Shown here in pieces: positions 11,655 to 26,317 of a stretch of DNA of 64,000 nucleotides. Positions within the stretch are counted from its first letter, which is position 1. Each line of letters begins with the position of its first letter. The stretch covers positions 5,717,501 through 5,781,500 of the forward strand of contig NC_091008.1 of assembly GCF_041146395.1 (NCBI RefSeq), in the 5' to 3' direction. A program made the translations under genes and the position numbers. Source of the stretch: Eulemur rufifrons. Its lineage: Eukaryota > Chordata > Mammalia > Primates > Lemuridae. Under the pieces are notes generated by a model. The model made no database searches. It saw only the letters and a program-made list of their open reading frames with translations, and was not told where the DNA came from.

Positions 11655-12149
11655 CATGAAGGAAAACTATAGTTAATCAAAAGGTCTCCTCAGACTGCAT
11701 ATGTTCAGGCCAAGCTATTAAATCTTCTACAGGCAGAACAAATGATACCAAATGCATAATGATCACTCATACCTGAAGCAGAACAGAGCCACGATAATGG
11801 GAGAAATATTGGTATGTTCTCTGTTCTTAAGAAAGAAAAACTGCTACTGCCCTTCAAAAAGATTTTCAATGAGAGAATATTCTTTTTTTCTTTGCATACC
11901 AGATAATTGAATTTCTTTTTTCATCTGCCAAAGAATGTCCGTGCTCTGATCCTTCTAAGAAATCTGGGAGTAGTAGCCTGGAATTATTTATGATTTATGC
12001 CCACTGCCATAAAGGATTTGGGGCCTGGGATTCAGAGAACTGATATGACCAACATGCTCGATTCTGCCCTGGACTTTTCGACCAAAGATGTGTGTGTCAT
12101 TTACTCTTAACTGTAAAACAAAAGACAAAGAGTCCTAGAATAACGGAGT
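11655..12149. other. Unique AT-rich sequence, no gene seen
   Basis: No repeat family or coding signal recognised. Confidence 0.45.
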
Positions 12150-12325
12150 TAGAAGGAACATTTACTACTGGAAACTGTGGATGATTTTATAGAAAACCAA
12201 GTTCCAGAGAAGTAAAATAACCACCCAAAGCCAAAGAGGTTCATTAGTGACTGAAGTGGGAGTTGAACCAGATCCCCTGAGTTCAGATCTTACCCCACAA
12301 GCCCAGTGTTCCCTCTGCACGAGTT
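12150..12325 (-). mobile_element. MIR SINE fragment
   Basis: Antisense MIR order: tagaaaaccaagttccagag, aagtaaaataaccacccaaa, tgggagttgaaccagatccc. This corresponds to the gaggaaactgaggctcagag ... gggatttgaacccag consensus. Confidence 0.7.
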
Positions 12326-12889
12326 GTTAGGAGGGTACCATTGCAAAAGTGAGACCGTTTTCTAAAGTCTGCGAATGCTTGAATATGCTCTGAGGTACAA
12401 AACATTTAGCTTAATTTTCTTCCAAAGACCATAGTCTACCCTGATACTTAGACTACCCCAAGGGGCACCCCAAATGGTTCACAAGCCACGTGCCATGTGG
12501 CCACCTCCATCCATGTTTCTTCTTTCCCTGCCTCTGTCCCTGGGGTCCCTGTCCCTTGGCAAAGCCACTGGTCAGTGGCATCCGAGGAGCCCCTGCCTTT
12601 CACCAGCCACCACGAGGCTACCAGACTGCCCTCCCCGGCTGGTGCAGGGAGGCAGGTGGTGGGAGGTAAGGTCTGGCTCACGTGCTGTGGGCCCAAACTG
12701 GTGGCATTAACAGATCCCAGACCGTTAAGCTTTGGGGTTGCATAAAAAAGAAGGAAGCACAACAGGTTGACAAACTAAAAAGGGTCTCAAGCATGAACTG
12801 GGAGATTGCATATGGCTCCGTGGGTTCAGAGTAGCAGAGAGAAAACAATGCCATGGGAAGGAAATCTGGGAAAATAACTGGCGTTTTTT
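12326..12889. other. Unique sequence, no gene seen
   Basis: GC-richer around 12,440-12,720, with overlapping frames of 78-104 codons on both strands that share the same DNA. No domain, start context or splice signals single one out. Confidence 0.45.
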
Positions 12890-12948
12890 TTTCCACATGC
12901 GTTTTTTTTTTTGTTGTTTGTTTGTTTTGTTTTGTTTTTTTTTTTTTG
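12890..12948. repeat. T-rich low-complexity tract
   Basis: Poly-T with interspersed g (ttgttgtttgtttgttttgt) between unique flanks. It could be the decayed A-tail of a minus-strand retrotransposed sequence, but no body is recognisable on its 5' side. Confidence 0.8.
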
Positions 12949-15288
12949 GTGACTAAGATCCACATTTAGGGCCTGGGAAGGGATGAATGACTCCTGGTTT
13001 CCTCTGCTCCCTGGCAAAGCTGTCACTCATGTTGTGGGTGTCCCAAGAGCCATCTCAAGCAGGCCAAGCATCCTTCTCCCTCACTTGTGCTATGACTTCT
13101 CTAGTATCTACTAGAAGAGGGACTTTGGCTCTGGGAAAACAAAGGCAAATTCTTAGGAGTAGGAAACTCAAACTTATTTATGGGCAGTGTTGTGCTAGTA
13201 AAAGTTTAACAGCCATCTCTCCAGGGGGGAAAAACATATGCATAAACATGTGTATAAGTTTAATGTAAATTTTAGTGATATAAAGAATGTGAGGATATAA
13301 CTTATAGATGTAATAAATATACAAAACTCTGCCTTGTGAATTCTATATAGTAAATTGATTTCTCACAGAATGTATTCCTTGATTTTTCTCTAACTCATGG
13401 CCTTAGCCAACCTATGATGGCAAATAACAAACAAGTGTAATTCTCCCAAGAATGTTGGTTAATACTCTCACTTACATTAAGGATGGATAAACAACAGGAA
13501 CACATGTTAGCACAACGCCTGCTCATCAAGGACATGAGCGGCTTCTTTGCTGAATTAGATGATTGTTTTTGAATAGCAGAAAAATATTTTCTCAATTTTG
13601 GGGCTACGCACAACACATGTTACAATTTAATAGGCATTATGAACATGTTTTCTCCACTTTGTTAAGTCTAGGTAATCAACAACACAGAAGTCAAAGCCTT
13701 GACTTGTAGCCAATCTCTGGGATGCAAATGTCCCCATCCTGCTGACTTCAGACTGCTGGTGGCTGTCACCTGTCACGTGGAGCTGTGACCAGCGCCACAC
13801 CACTACGTGGCAAGTCCACGGAACAGATACAACAGATGTAAATAACCTGCAGATCATACGTCATAATAAAATGTAGTAAAATAATTAGCAAGTGGTGATG
13901 CATTTGGGACATTTCTTGCCTTTGTTTTTAATACCACTTACATAACTATAAGTTGATATAATTTCATTTTTCATAGCGGCTGCGTTTAACAACTGGCTCC
14001 CCAAATTCTTGAAACCTTAACAGTCAGCTCTCAGAAACCGGTGCGAGCTGGCCCCAGCACTCCTCTGGGGGTGGGGGGGGGTGACATTCTTTCGAAAATG
14101 AAGTATCCAGAAAAGGATCATCGTTGCATAAGCTATATATTCATATTAAGTTATAAGGCTGTATAAACCCATTTATTTTTTTAAAAAAATGAATTTTCAA
14201 AAACCTCATTCAGTGGGTAGATTGGGCGTTTCTGCCCACGTGTGTGTAGGGTTAGGGTCTCTCCTGGTCCCCCACAGCCTGTAACCACCCCGCCAGCTCT
14301 CCCCCAGATACCCGCACACAGAAGGATTCGTTCAACACACCTCATGAGAGCTGCACCTTGTCCCATTCAAAATAACCCTTTCTGGAGCCAATTTTTTAGT
14401 GTAATTTATTCCAGACCTTTGATGGGGAAACTTGTACTCTTGAAGCTGTTCAGATGTGCAGCCAGAGGGAAGCTTCTGGACCACATTGGCGTCCGCAGCT
14501 ACGGAGGCTGTGGCCAGCCCCGACGCCCAGGGACACCTGTGGGTTTATAGCGTTCCTCAGGGGACAGTGGACCCATGGTCCATAAATGAAGGCATTATGC
14601 TCACGCACGTACGTGGTTTTCATCTGTGACAGGTATTTTATGGATTGGAGTCTTCATTTAAATGTTACATAATCCTCCTTTAATAAATAACGTGAATAGT
14701 CAATATAATCAAAATAAGAAAGGCTGCCTTTGTTTCCGTGTAACCGATTCAAAAATAGAAGGATTCATCACAACTAGAAATCGATCGTCAACAAGATCGG
14801 TTACATTGGAAAGTAGGATCACATGTTAATCAGTTTCATCATAATGAAAGAAGTGTAATAAACAATGTAAGAAGTTTTTGCCTTTTTATATACATCATCT
14901 TGAACTCTTCCAACATAAGAAGCTAGAAAATGTACCATTTGGTCAAATTACTAACTTTGTTTAGCTAAAAGCAAAGCCACGGTGAATCAAGTAAAAAAAT
15001 GCTAAGATACAAAATACTTTTTAAAGAAATTAAGTTGCATTACTTTGCAGGACAAGATATAACTGAAATTGCTGTCTACGTTATCGAGTAGAGCTCTGGC
15101 TTAGACATCTTCAATGTGTGGGAGATTCTGTGACATAGGGAATCTGTGACCAAGTCCTAAAGTGTTTGTACCTGTAGTATTTATCTCAATGCCTGACATA
15201 GAGCAAACACTCAAAAGGAGTTATTAGAACGAATGGATATATGTCACAATAATTGAAAACAATTTACTAATTTACTAACATTACTAAG
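12949..15288. other. Long repeat-poor unique stretch
   Basis: About 2.3 kb without a recognised repeat or gene. Contains a G-run at 14,069-14,083 (gggggtggggggggt) and AT-rich sequence at 14,640-15,080 with a 10 bp perfect inverted repeat (tgtaaccgat at 14,739-14,748; atcggttaca at 14,796-14,805). The AT-rich half may include non-coding sequence under constraint, but this cannot be judged from one genome. Confidence 0.5.
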
Positions 15289-15304
15289 AAAAGTTTCATC
15301 TATT

Positions 15305-15526
15305 AGTCTGAGCAAGAGCAAGAACCTGTCTCTACAAAAAAAAAAAATAGGAAAATTAGCCAGGTGTGGCGGTACAGACTTGTAGTCCCAGCTACATGGG
15401 AGGCTGAGGCAGGAGGATCGCTTGAGCCCAGGAGTTTGAGGTTGCTGTGAGCTATGAAGAGGCCACTGCACTCAAGCTTGGGCGACAGAGTGAGACCTTG
15501 TCTCAAAAAAAAAAAAAAAAAAAAAA
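15305..15526 (+). mobile_element. 5'-truncated Alu SINE
   Basis: Begins inside the left arm (agtctgagcaagagcaagaa) and contains a complete right arm and A tail. It lacks the long strepsirrhine linker, so it is an older or different subtype. An imperfect duplication flanks it: aaaagtttcatct at 15,289-15,301 and aaaagtttcttct at 15,523-15,535. The truncation therefore happened at insertion rather than by later deletion. Confidence 0.9.
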
Positions 15527-15539
15527 GTTTCTTCTTTAT

Positions 15540-16835
15540 ATAGACTAAAAGTATGGTTGTAGTTTCGCTGATGACACATTTTTTGAATAAACATTTTCTC
15601 TATTAATATCCTTAAAATGTAGGCCTTTACTTAAATTATCATGCTCTGAATTGTAGCAGTCGGTAATTGAGAAGTTATAGTACTTTTCTGTTGGCTTTTC
15701 TCCTGCCCAAGATCCGTTTCCCTTTCTCCCATTCATGGCACCCGTATTTCCCCTGGGAACCCACGGGAAGGTATATGTATGTCAAAGGCATGATTGACCA
15801 GACGGCAACTGTCGTGCATATTTTCAAACACGCAAAGTCCCAGACCCTGCTGCTGTTGCTATTTTCCAGTTCCTTGGCCACAATTTCATCTACCATACCT
15901 CTGCCTCACGTGACATTGTCCAGGGGACAGATGCTAACCTAGATGGTTTTGTGCCCAGGCGGAGGTTGTGACAGTCTAGCTGGCCATTAGGGAGAGACAG
16001 GAGCCAACTCTGTTGGTGAGGCCTCTTCCGAGTGACAAAGAGCCAGACTCAAACTGCTGGAGCAATAAATCAACAATAATAAAGGAAAGATGTTTGTGCT
16101 CCAGGTATAGCCAGATTCAGGGGGCTCAAACAATGTCATTGGAACCCCGTCTGTCCCCAGCATGCAGCTCTGCTCTTCCCGTTGGCTTCCTTCCCACCCT
16201 CACTCAGCCACCTCACAAGTCTATCTTTGGTAGAAGCTGAAGATAGTGGCATACTTTCTAGAAACTTCCTAATGTTGTATTTGATAGTGAGTCAAGGATG
16301 AATGAAATTGTTCAACCGCTCTCTGCTTTAGTGTGCCGCAGGGTGGATCTCAGTGACAATTACAAATATTAAAACATGATCTAAGCAAGGGAAGGGCAGA
16401 ACCTTCTATTCTGGCAGCCCGTGACCTCCGTGGAGGTTTCCAGTCTCATGAACCCATACTGTGTTACACAAAATGACAGATACACAATTCTGCAGGTCTA
16501 TTGACGGACCTGAACCTTAATGAGCAGTCGTTGATCTCTCAAAGACCATGATGGGATTTATAATCCAGGTTTTAATTGTATTTTACATCCTCAGGTGTCT
16601 ATCTGTCGTGGTAAAATAATACCATTTGGTTCTGGCCTTTGTCTCGGCGTTGGCCTGGCTTAGTGCATGTAATTTGCATGGTCGGATTGTGTTTATTTAA
16701 GTATTTATCCCAAGCAGAGTGCTCGGTCCAAATAGGTGGGCAGTAAGTGTATTTTAAATGATTAACCTGCATGATCAATAGTCTGATTGTCAGTCCGTGC
16801 ACGCCTGTGCGACAACTCATCCACACAGATGGATC
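15540..16835. other. Unique or unclassified sequence, no gene seen
   Basis: No coding signal. The block at about 16,090-16,215 (ctccaggtatagccagattc, then ggctcaaacaatgtcattgg) resembles an old interspersed repeat with the pattern 'ccaggtgctcaaacgatgtcat', whose family I cannot name with certainty. Confidence 0.4.
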
Positions 16836-16867
16836 GTGTGTTGCGTGTGTGTATGTGTGTGTGTGTT
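16836..16867. repeat. Short imperfect (GT)n
   Basis: gtgtgttgcgtgtgtgtatg followed by tgtgtgtgtgtt, about 32 bp, directly before the L1M end. Confidence 0.85.
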
Positions 16868-17100
16868 AGGGTATAACTTACACATAGAAATGCACAATTC
16901 TCAAGTGTACAGCTTGATGAACTTCTACCAAGCGAATAGACGTTGTGTGACCACCAACCAGCTCAATAAATAAAACATTTCCCGAGGGCTTCCTTAAGCC
17001 CCCTTCCCATCAGTAAGTGCTCAACTAACAGTAACTAACTCTTCTGACCTCTATCACAATAGATGAGTCTGGTTTTCAACTTCGTATAAATAAATTCTTA
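16868..17100 (-). mobile_element. L1M LINE 3' UTR, part 1 of an interrupted copy
   Basis: Antisense L1M 3' UTR: gggtataacttacacataga, aatgcacaattctcaagtgt, acagcttgatgaacttctac, accaccaaccagctcaataa. This order is typical of mammalian L1M 3' ends. It resumes at 17,515 after an inserted or intervening repeat. Confidence 0.8.
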
Positions 17101-17514
17101 TAGCCTATTAGTTATCTTTGCTGTATAACAAACTGCCCCAAAACTTAGCCACTGAAAACAGCCACCATTTGGTTAGCCCACAATTCCCTGGGTCAGCAAT
17201 TAGTGGTGGGCTCAGCTGGGCAGTTCTTCTGTTTGTTTCGCCTTGAGTCATTCACTTGACAATTTGATGCGGTACTTTATGATCTAACGGGGCCCTGATA
17301 AATGTCTGGCGTTTTTGCTGGTGGTCAGTTAGGCTCTGTGTGTCCAGCAGGGAAGCCTAGGTTTTATCTCATGGCGTCTGTGTTCCAAGAGAGTGAGAAC
17401 TGCCGGCCTCTGACGCCTCAGCTGGCATGTCACACGTTGTCACTCCCCCACATGGTGTTGGTCAAAGCAAGTTGCAGCAGAAAGCCATATTCAAAGGGTG
17501 CATACACAGACTCC
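17101..17514. mobile_element. Unnamed old interspersed repeat inside L1M
   Basis: gctgtataacaaactgcccc, aaaacttagccactgaaaac, attccctgggtcagcaatta, and gtgggctcagctgggcagtt followed by cttct form the pattern of a very common mammalian repeat (likely an LTR or DNA element). I recognise the pattern but cannot assign the family name. It separates two parts of one antisense L1M. Confidence 0.55.
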
Positions 17515-17730
17515 ATCTCCAGATAACAAATCTGTTAATGGACATGTGGGTTGTTTTCAGTTTGGGGCTATTAAGAATAATGCCATGAACATTCTTGTGC
17601 ATGTCTTTTGCTGGACACAGGCACTCAGTTTTATTGAGTGTATACCCAGGAGAGAAATGGCTGGATCGTGTGTATGTGTATGTTTAGCTTTAGTTGTACC
17701 GACAAATATTTTTCCAAGTGGTTACCGCAA
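17515..17730 (-). mobile_element. L1M LINE, part 2 of the interrupted copy
   Basis: gttaatggacatgtgggttg, cagtttggggctattaagaa and atgccatgaacattcttgtg continue the L1M 3' order after the interruption. The colinear order and same strand support one original element, with about 150-200 bp of consensus missing between the parts. Confidence 0.8.
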
Positions 17731-18074
17731 AGTGCTTTGGTCTAGAAGCTTCACAGTGGCTTTGGAGACTGTTCCAACACCACCACCCGCGTGTCTTCTT
17801 GGGTTCTCAGACAAAACCGTGGGCTGTTTTTCCTCTCTCGGGTATTCCTGTTACTCTTTGAATGGTAAAAAATAATTTCAACATTTTCTTCATTAATGTA
17901 TCTTAAGCAAATTTCCTTGAGCATGAAAATAGCAATTTCTTTTCCTAAAGTGTCCTGAGATACATGGCAAGTCCGGTCTGTGTAACTGACAGGGTCTGTA
18001 GCAGCTGGCTCGAGCAGACAGGACTGGAATTGTGCCAAAACCAAGGCAAGAGAGGAAGGGAAGGGAAGAAATTA
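17731..18074. other. Unique sequence, nothing recognised
   Basis: No repeat or coding signal; open frames cross this interval in both directions without features. Confidence 0.4.
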
Positions 18075-18262
18075 GTGTTTATCGGAGGACCCACTCTACA
18101 AGTGCTCTGCTGATGGAATCTCATCTAATTGCAACAGCATTGTGAGGTTGGCTTGGTTATTCCCATTTTACAGATGAGTAAGACTCAAAGAGGCAACCTA
18201 CAGTCACGTTCACCTATGAAGTGGCAGAGGCTAGATCTAGACTTCCATATGCAATACCTAGC
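18075..18262 (-). mobile_element. MIR SINE
   Basis: Antisense MIR with clear landmarks: tggaatctcatctaattgca, cccattttacagatgagtaa, actcaaagaggcaacctaca, agtggcagaggctagatcta. Confidence 0.85.
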
Positions 18263-19003
18263 ATCATATTAAATAACTGTAAAATGAATGTCTTCACGAT
18301 AAGCGAGATTCATGAATGACAGCTGATGAGATTAAAACCGGTCCCTCGAGTAACAGGAGGCCACATTGAGGCTCAGAGATGGCCAACAGGACAGGCGCTA
18401 CACACTCTTCAGTGTGTCCTCAAAACGCAAACGGGAAATGTCTCATGCGATTTGTCATGAACCCCTTTTCAAGGCAGATTTCCCGCACCTGTCGTAGGGA
18501 CCAGAGGGCGAGCAGCACCGCCAGCATCAGGAGCGAGGACCATGGCGTGGGGACGTGACCCAGGGTTCAAGGAAAGCATATCCAAGTTCAAGTTCATGCA
18601 TCCTATTTCTCCACGGTATTCTTCCAGCTCCAAATTCTGTTTTGCCCTGAAATTACAGCCTTGTGAGCTCTTTGATGAAGCTCTCAGTGCCTTGTGGGGG
18701 TCCCTATTCCCACTGTCCCCGGCTCGCTCTGTCCCCAGATATTTTGAGCCTGTCTCTGTCCTGTGCATCCTAGATGCTGACCTCATAAGCCTGTCTGTCT
18801 CCTCCCAGCCCTCTCGCTGGGCACAACACGCCCATTTTAACATATTCGTGGGCATGACTGACAGTTTAAGAAGTATTATGGTCTGCGCTTCCTAAAGTGT
18901 CGCCGTCTTAGGAAAACGCTTGTTTCTGCCTCGCAAGCTATTAAAACCACGTGGCCCTATACACACAGCTATGGCTCTCCTATTCTTCAACACACACGTG
19001 CAA
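18263..19003. other. Unique sequence, no gene seen
   Basis: Opposed open frames of 117 (+) and 128 (-) codons overlap at 18,469-18,895. Neither shows a domain, and the mutual overlap suggests chance frames in GC-moderate DNA. Confidence 0.45.
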
Positions 19004-19030
19004 ACACACACACACACACACACACACACC
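19004..19030. repeat. (AC)n microsatellite
   Basis: About 13 uninterrupted ac units, preceded by a looser cacacacgtgcaaac lead-in. Confidence 0.97.
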
Positions 19031-19484
19031 CCACGCAGCCCTCCCCCCGTGGAAGATAACCAATGCCTTTGTCCTTTTCGGTCTGTTATTAAACAGGCAT
19101 TTTTTTTTTCTTCTGTGAAAGCTAAATAGTTTCCATAATTACCCGGGCCTTTCTTAAGAAAGAAAAAAAAACAACTAAATAATCCATGCACGCTGCAATC
19201 GGCTCAGTCTTTGAGGTGCTTTTTGAGGCTGTGAGTCACCACGCAGCCTTGAAGGTCACCTTCCCCAGGCTAAACAAAAGCGAAAGTCCTTCTCGGGATA
19301 ACTACCTAGAAAAACAGGGGACCTGACATTGTCTGAGTTCTTAGAACTTCTATGCCTGGATGACACCCGGGGAGTGTGTGTGAAAAAGTAACGCTACTTG
19401 TTGGAATTTGCTTTGGAGTCTGGATGTGTGATGAGGAAGAAGTGGGGGGACTCCGGAGCTTTGAACCCTAAGCCTGGCACTGGC
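19031..19484. other. Unique sequence, nothing recognised
   Basis: Contains a 10-T and an 11-A tract but no repeat family or gene. Confidence 0.4.
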
Positions 19485-19632
19485 CAACAGCAGAGAGGTG
19501 ACTTTAGCTTCTAGAAAACAGAAATGACATTATCTGTGTCATGTTATTGCTGTCGGACTCAGAGAAAGTGCTTAGTACCGCAGCTGGTGCATAGTGACAG
19601 CTCAGTAAGTGTCAGCTTTGCTATTTGAACAA
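19485..19632 (+). mobile_element. MIR SINE 3' half
   Basis: aacagaaatgacattatctg, gtgcttagtaccgcagctgg, and gtgcatagtgacagctcagt followed by aagtgtcagctttgctatt match the sense MIR 3' part (gcttagcacagtgcctggcacatagta...). Confidence 0.72.
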
Positions 19633-20159
19633 CCTGGGTGAGTGTCACCACTGTCGCTTCAGCCTGCCTCCCCGTCCCCTTCCTCCTCCCACGGCTGAGA
19701 TGTTGCTCTGGGTGGAAACTCCCCCATCATCCCTCCCCAGGCTGTCATTCGGATTTCCCTAAACTGGGTCGTACCCACAGCATGAACCCTGCACCGCAGT
19801 GGGCCCTCCCGCCATGCCTAGAACCTTCTGTCCTAACATAAGCACACACCCTCTTTGTCCTTTCTCCTTGATGTTGGCTTATCCCTAAATACACCATTTC
19901 CCTTGTAACTGTCCCTAACGGTGGCCACTGCTCCTACAACCCATCACGGTATGCGCCGAGCATCCTCCAATCACAAACCCAGTTCTCCTGGCATCTCCCA
20001 ACATCTGCTCACCTCCAAAGTCAAGGCCATCCCTGCATAGCACCTCTCTCCACTCTTGCTGTGGCTCTCTGTCTCAGCTTCTGCATAAATTATTCCTGGC
20101 TCAATTTTTCTTCCTAATTCGTGTATTTAACCATTATGTTGCATTCATAGGTGCATGAA
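19633..20159. other. C-rich unique sequence, no gene seen
   Basis: Pyrimidine-rich (ccttcctcctcccacggctg) with one 67-codon frame and no features. No repeat family recognised with confidence. Confidence 0.4.
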
Positions 20160-20345
20160 ACCCTGCACCTGGCCCCGGGGATATAAAGGTGACAAAGATT
20201 TTACTCAAATTCTAGAGGAATCAGCTGTCTAGTGGGAAGGCAGACACATGATAGTAAGAGAACAGTACAACTAGTGTGCTCGAGGAGATGAGTACTGGTC
20301 CAGCGGAAGCTGGGACACCATAGGGACCTCAGTGACCATATGCCA
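20160..20345 (-). mobile_element. L2 LINE 3' fragment
   Basis: ccccggggatataaaggtga, cagctgtctagtgggaaggc and agacacatgatagtaagaga follow the antisense L2 3' order (ggggatacaaaggtgaataaga ... tctagtgggggagacagaca). Confidence 0.7.
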
Positions 20346-20487
20346 ACCCTTTCTCACCTGCCCTCAATCAGCTGAGCTTTTCCATGTGCCCTGCCCATGA
20401 ACAGACCCAAAATTTAGATCAGGTTATCCAAAATTTAGAACTGCTCACTTCCAAGATCTGAAACTCTTACATTCCTCAATCTCGCTC

Positions 20488-20516
20488 TTTATTTATTTAT
20501 TTATTTATTTATTTTT
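20488..20516. repeat. (TTTA)n microsatellite
   Basis: About seven ttta units, adjoining the tail of the antisense Alu monomer. Confidence 0.95.
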
Positions 20517-20626
20517 TGAGACAGGGTCTCCCTATGTTGCCCAGGCCGGTCTCAAACTCCTGGGCTCAAGTGATCCTCCCATCTCAGTCTCCCAAGTGGA
20601 TGGGACTACAGGCATGTACCACCGCT
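20517..20626 (-). mobile_element. Alu monomer or partial Alu (FLAM-like)
   Basis: gagacagggtctccctatgt, tgcccaggccggtctcaaac, tcctgggctcaagtgatcct. Only one arm is present, ending near the 'ggcatgtaccaccg' position, with no strepsirrhine linker. It is either an ancient free left monomer or a truncated Alu. Confidence 0.85.
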
Positions 20627-21234
20627 AAATTCTCCTCTTTGATGGTAACCTCTAATCCCTATTAAACTTGTCCTCTGCCCTCATTTTCCTTCTGTTTCTA
20701 AAACATTCCCCATTGTCGGGACTCGTTGGTCCCTTTGAGACCGTGTTACAATTTCTACTTAGTGCCATGAATTTTACCAGCCCATATTCTCCAGCCTGGC
20801 ACGTCTGAAGAATCTCTAAGCTGGGATTTCACCCCTACTCAAGTTTCCTCCTCTCAAGGTATTCGCCATTACTGGAAACACTAAAAATATTTTTAAAAAA
20901 TCTTTCACAGCTGAATGGCTCCATTAAAATTCCTACACCCAATCTCAGCCTTCCCCTCCTCCTACTCCACAGGTCTTTTTACTCAGTCATCCTCAGTCAT
21001 ATTCCCTACAAAGCCGATTCTGCCTCAATCCCTGTCTTCGAATCTTTACCACCTTAGCTCACGGGAGAGCTATTTCAACTTTCCCCGTTCCTCCTCAAAA
21101 TATTTTTAAATTTTTATCCATTTCTCCTCCTTCCTTCCCAGCACAGAGCCTGGTTTCCTGTCTTCCGTGGTGAACCACGTTACTGTGACCTATATCTTAT
21201 CCCGTCCACATTCCTTGAATGTCCACACCAGCCA
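20627..21234. other. Pyrimidine-rich sequence, possibly very old L2
   Basis: The text (cttcccctcctcctactcca etc.) has the composition of the L2 ORF2 interior on the sense strand, but a specific match appears only further right. No host gene frame. Confidence 0.35.
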
Positions 21235-21475
21235 TCAGTCCATGTGACTCTTCCCTTTCTCCATCTCTGCTGAGTCTCGCCCTCAGCCTACAAGCAAGCT
21301 CAGATCTCTCTTGCTACCCTAAAGCCCTCAAGCTGTCGTCCTTCCTCTCTTCCTGTCTCCACTGCCAACTTCTTGAAAGAAACCTACACTGGCTGGCTTC
21401 TACTTCCTGGCCACCCACTCCTATCTCATGCCTTTGCAATCTGGCTTCCTTCCAGCCCTGCGGCCCTAACCACCG
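21235..21475 (+). mobile_element. L2 LINE ORF2 internal fragment
   Basis: gccaacttcttgaaagaaac, ctacactggctggcttctac, ttcctggccacccactccta and tttgcaatctggcttccttc match the reverse-transcriptase region of L2 ORF2. The 143-codon frame at 21,219-21,650 contains the decayed reading ...CQLLERNLHW...; this frame is a relic, not a gene. Confidence 0.65.
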
Positions 21476-24877
<3,402 letters not shown>

Positions 24878-24965
24878 GTCAAGGTAGTAGGCTAGGAGCT
24901 GTGAAAGACACAAAGGTGAATGCCATGGAGTCCCTACCTTCGAGTTGTTACCCACGTAGAGCCTG
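24878..24965 (-). mobile_element. L2 LINE 3' fragment
   Basis: gtaggctaggagctgtgaaa, gacacaaaggtgaatgccat and ggagtccctaccttcgagtt follow the antisense L2 3' end. Confidence 0.6.
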
Positions 24966-24973
24966 TTAATGCA

Positions 24974-25311
24974 CAGTTGGCCCTATCTGTGGGTTCCATG
25001 TCCGTGGATTCAACCAACAGCAGATCAAAACTATTGGGGGTTGGGGGTGGATCCGTACTGAATATATACAGACTTTACTTATTGTCATTATTCCCTAAGC
25101 AATACGGTACAACTATTTACATAGCATTCACGTTGTATTTGGTATGTATAATACCTAATGCAATGTAAGAAATGATTTAAAGTATACGGGAGGATGTGTG
25201 TAGGTTATATGCAAATACTATGCCATTTATATAAGGGTCTTGAGCATCTGCGAATTTTAGTATCTACAGGGGGTCTTGGAATCAATGCCCTGTGGATACA
25301 GAGGGCAACTG
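24974..25311 (+). mobile_element. MER2-like Tigger (TcMar-Tigger) DNA transposon
   Basis: Complete non-autonomous element with matching ends: cagttggccctatctgtggg at the left and cctgtggatacagagggcaactg at the right, which are inverted repeats of one another. The interior (gtgtaggttatatgcaaata, ctatgccatttatataaggg) is diagnostic. The right target dinucleotide ta is intact (25,312-25,313); the left one is mutated to ca. Confidence 0.88.
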
Positions 25312-25313
25312 TA

Positions 25314-25827
25314 CTTAGTTTTAAAAAGAGAAAAGAGCATTTTTCTTCTTGTTAGTAAAAAAATCAATCAGGCCAGGACTCTGTGATTCAGAAGAAATAT
25401 GTCCTTATCCAGGTTCATTTTTATACATGAGCATTTAAGGCAAATGGCCCAGAAATCCAATATTCATTCACCCCCAAGATCTCAGCCCGTAGTTACTGTT
25501 GGAATTTTTGGCAAGTAGATTTCCCTGGGGGTAACAGGCAAATTAAGAAGTCTTCTTAAAGAAAAGGTGTTAGAGTCTTAGGCAACAGTTCAAAGCTCGG
25601 TGTTCAAAGGTGGGAGGGGTACCCAGCCGGGCAGAGCTCCAAGGGTGAGTGAGGTGAGATGGAGCCTGCTTTCCTTTCCTAAGCCCCTGCTTCACGGATT
25701 CGGCGGTGGAGTTTGACAAGCAATGGTGACAATCTTTACTCTGCGCTCAAAATTATAATGGATCATATTTTAACTTCTAACTGCAAGATCATTCTAGCAG
25801 ACTTGGGAAGTGAATATTTCCAGGGTC
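25314..25827. other. Unique sequence, no gene seen
   Basis: No repeat family or coding frame recognised. Confidence 0.4.
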
Positions 25828-25841
25828 AAACTTGAACTCTC

Positions 25842-26176
25842 GGCCGGGCGCGGTGGCTCACGCCTGTAATCTTAGCACTGTGGGAGGCCGAGGCGGGAGG
25901 ATCATTTGAGCTCAGGAGTTCTAGACCAGCCTGAGCAAGAGCGAGACCCCGTCTCTACTAAAAAATAGAAAGAAATGATCTGGACAGCTAAAAATATATA
26001 TAGAAAAAAATTAGCTGGGCATCATAGTGGCGCATGCCTGTAGTCCCAGCTACTCGGGAGGCTGAGGCAGGAGGATCGCTTGAGCCCAGGAGTTTGAGGT
26101 TGCTGTGAGCTAGGCTGACGCCACAGCACTCTAGCCCAGGCACCAGAGTGAGATTCTGTCTCAAAAAAAAACACAA
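25842..26176 (+). mobile_element. Full-length Alu SINE, strepsirrhine type
   Basis: ggccgggcgcggtggctcac to an A tail, flanked by the perfect 12 bp duplication aaacttgaactc at 25,828-25,839 and 26,177-26,188. Linker present. Confidence 0.97.
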
Positions 26177-26317
26177 AAACTTGAACTCCACCGGTGTGAA
26201 CTACCAGTATGAGTTTGGCAGTGCAGAAGCATTTCCCACACCCGTACCACTCTCTTACACCAGAACCCAAACTGATGAGTTCTACCACCGAACCGAGAAT
26301 CCCCTTATATCAGGAAA

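Noticed and set aside
12949..15288. Processed pseudogene ending at the T-rich tract near 12,890-12,948
   Set aside because: A poly-T tract suggested a minus-strand retrocopy, but no gene body or polyadenylation signal order could be recognised to its right.
18469..18895. Opposed 117- and 128-codon frames
   Set aside because: They overlap each other on opposite strands and show no recognisable feature; chance frames.
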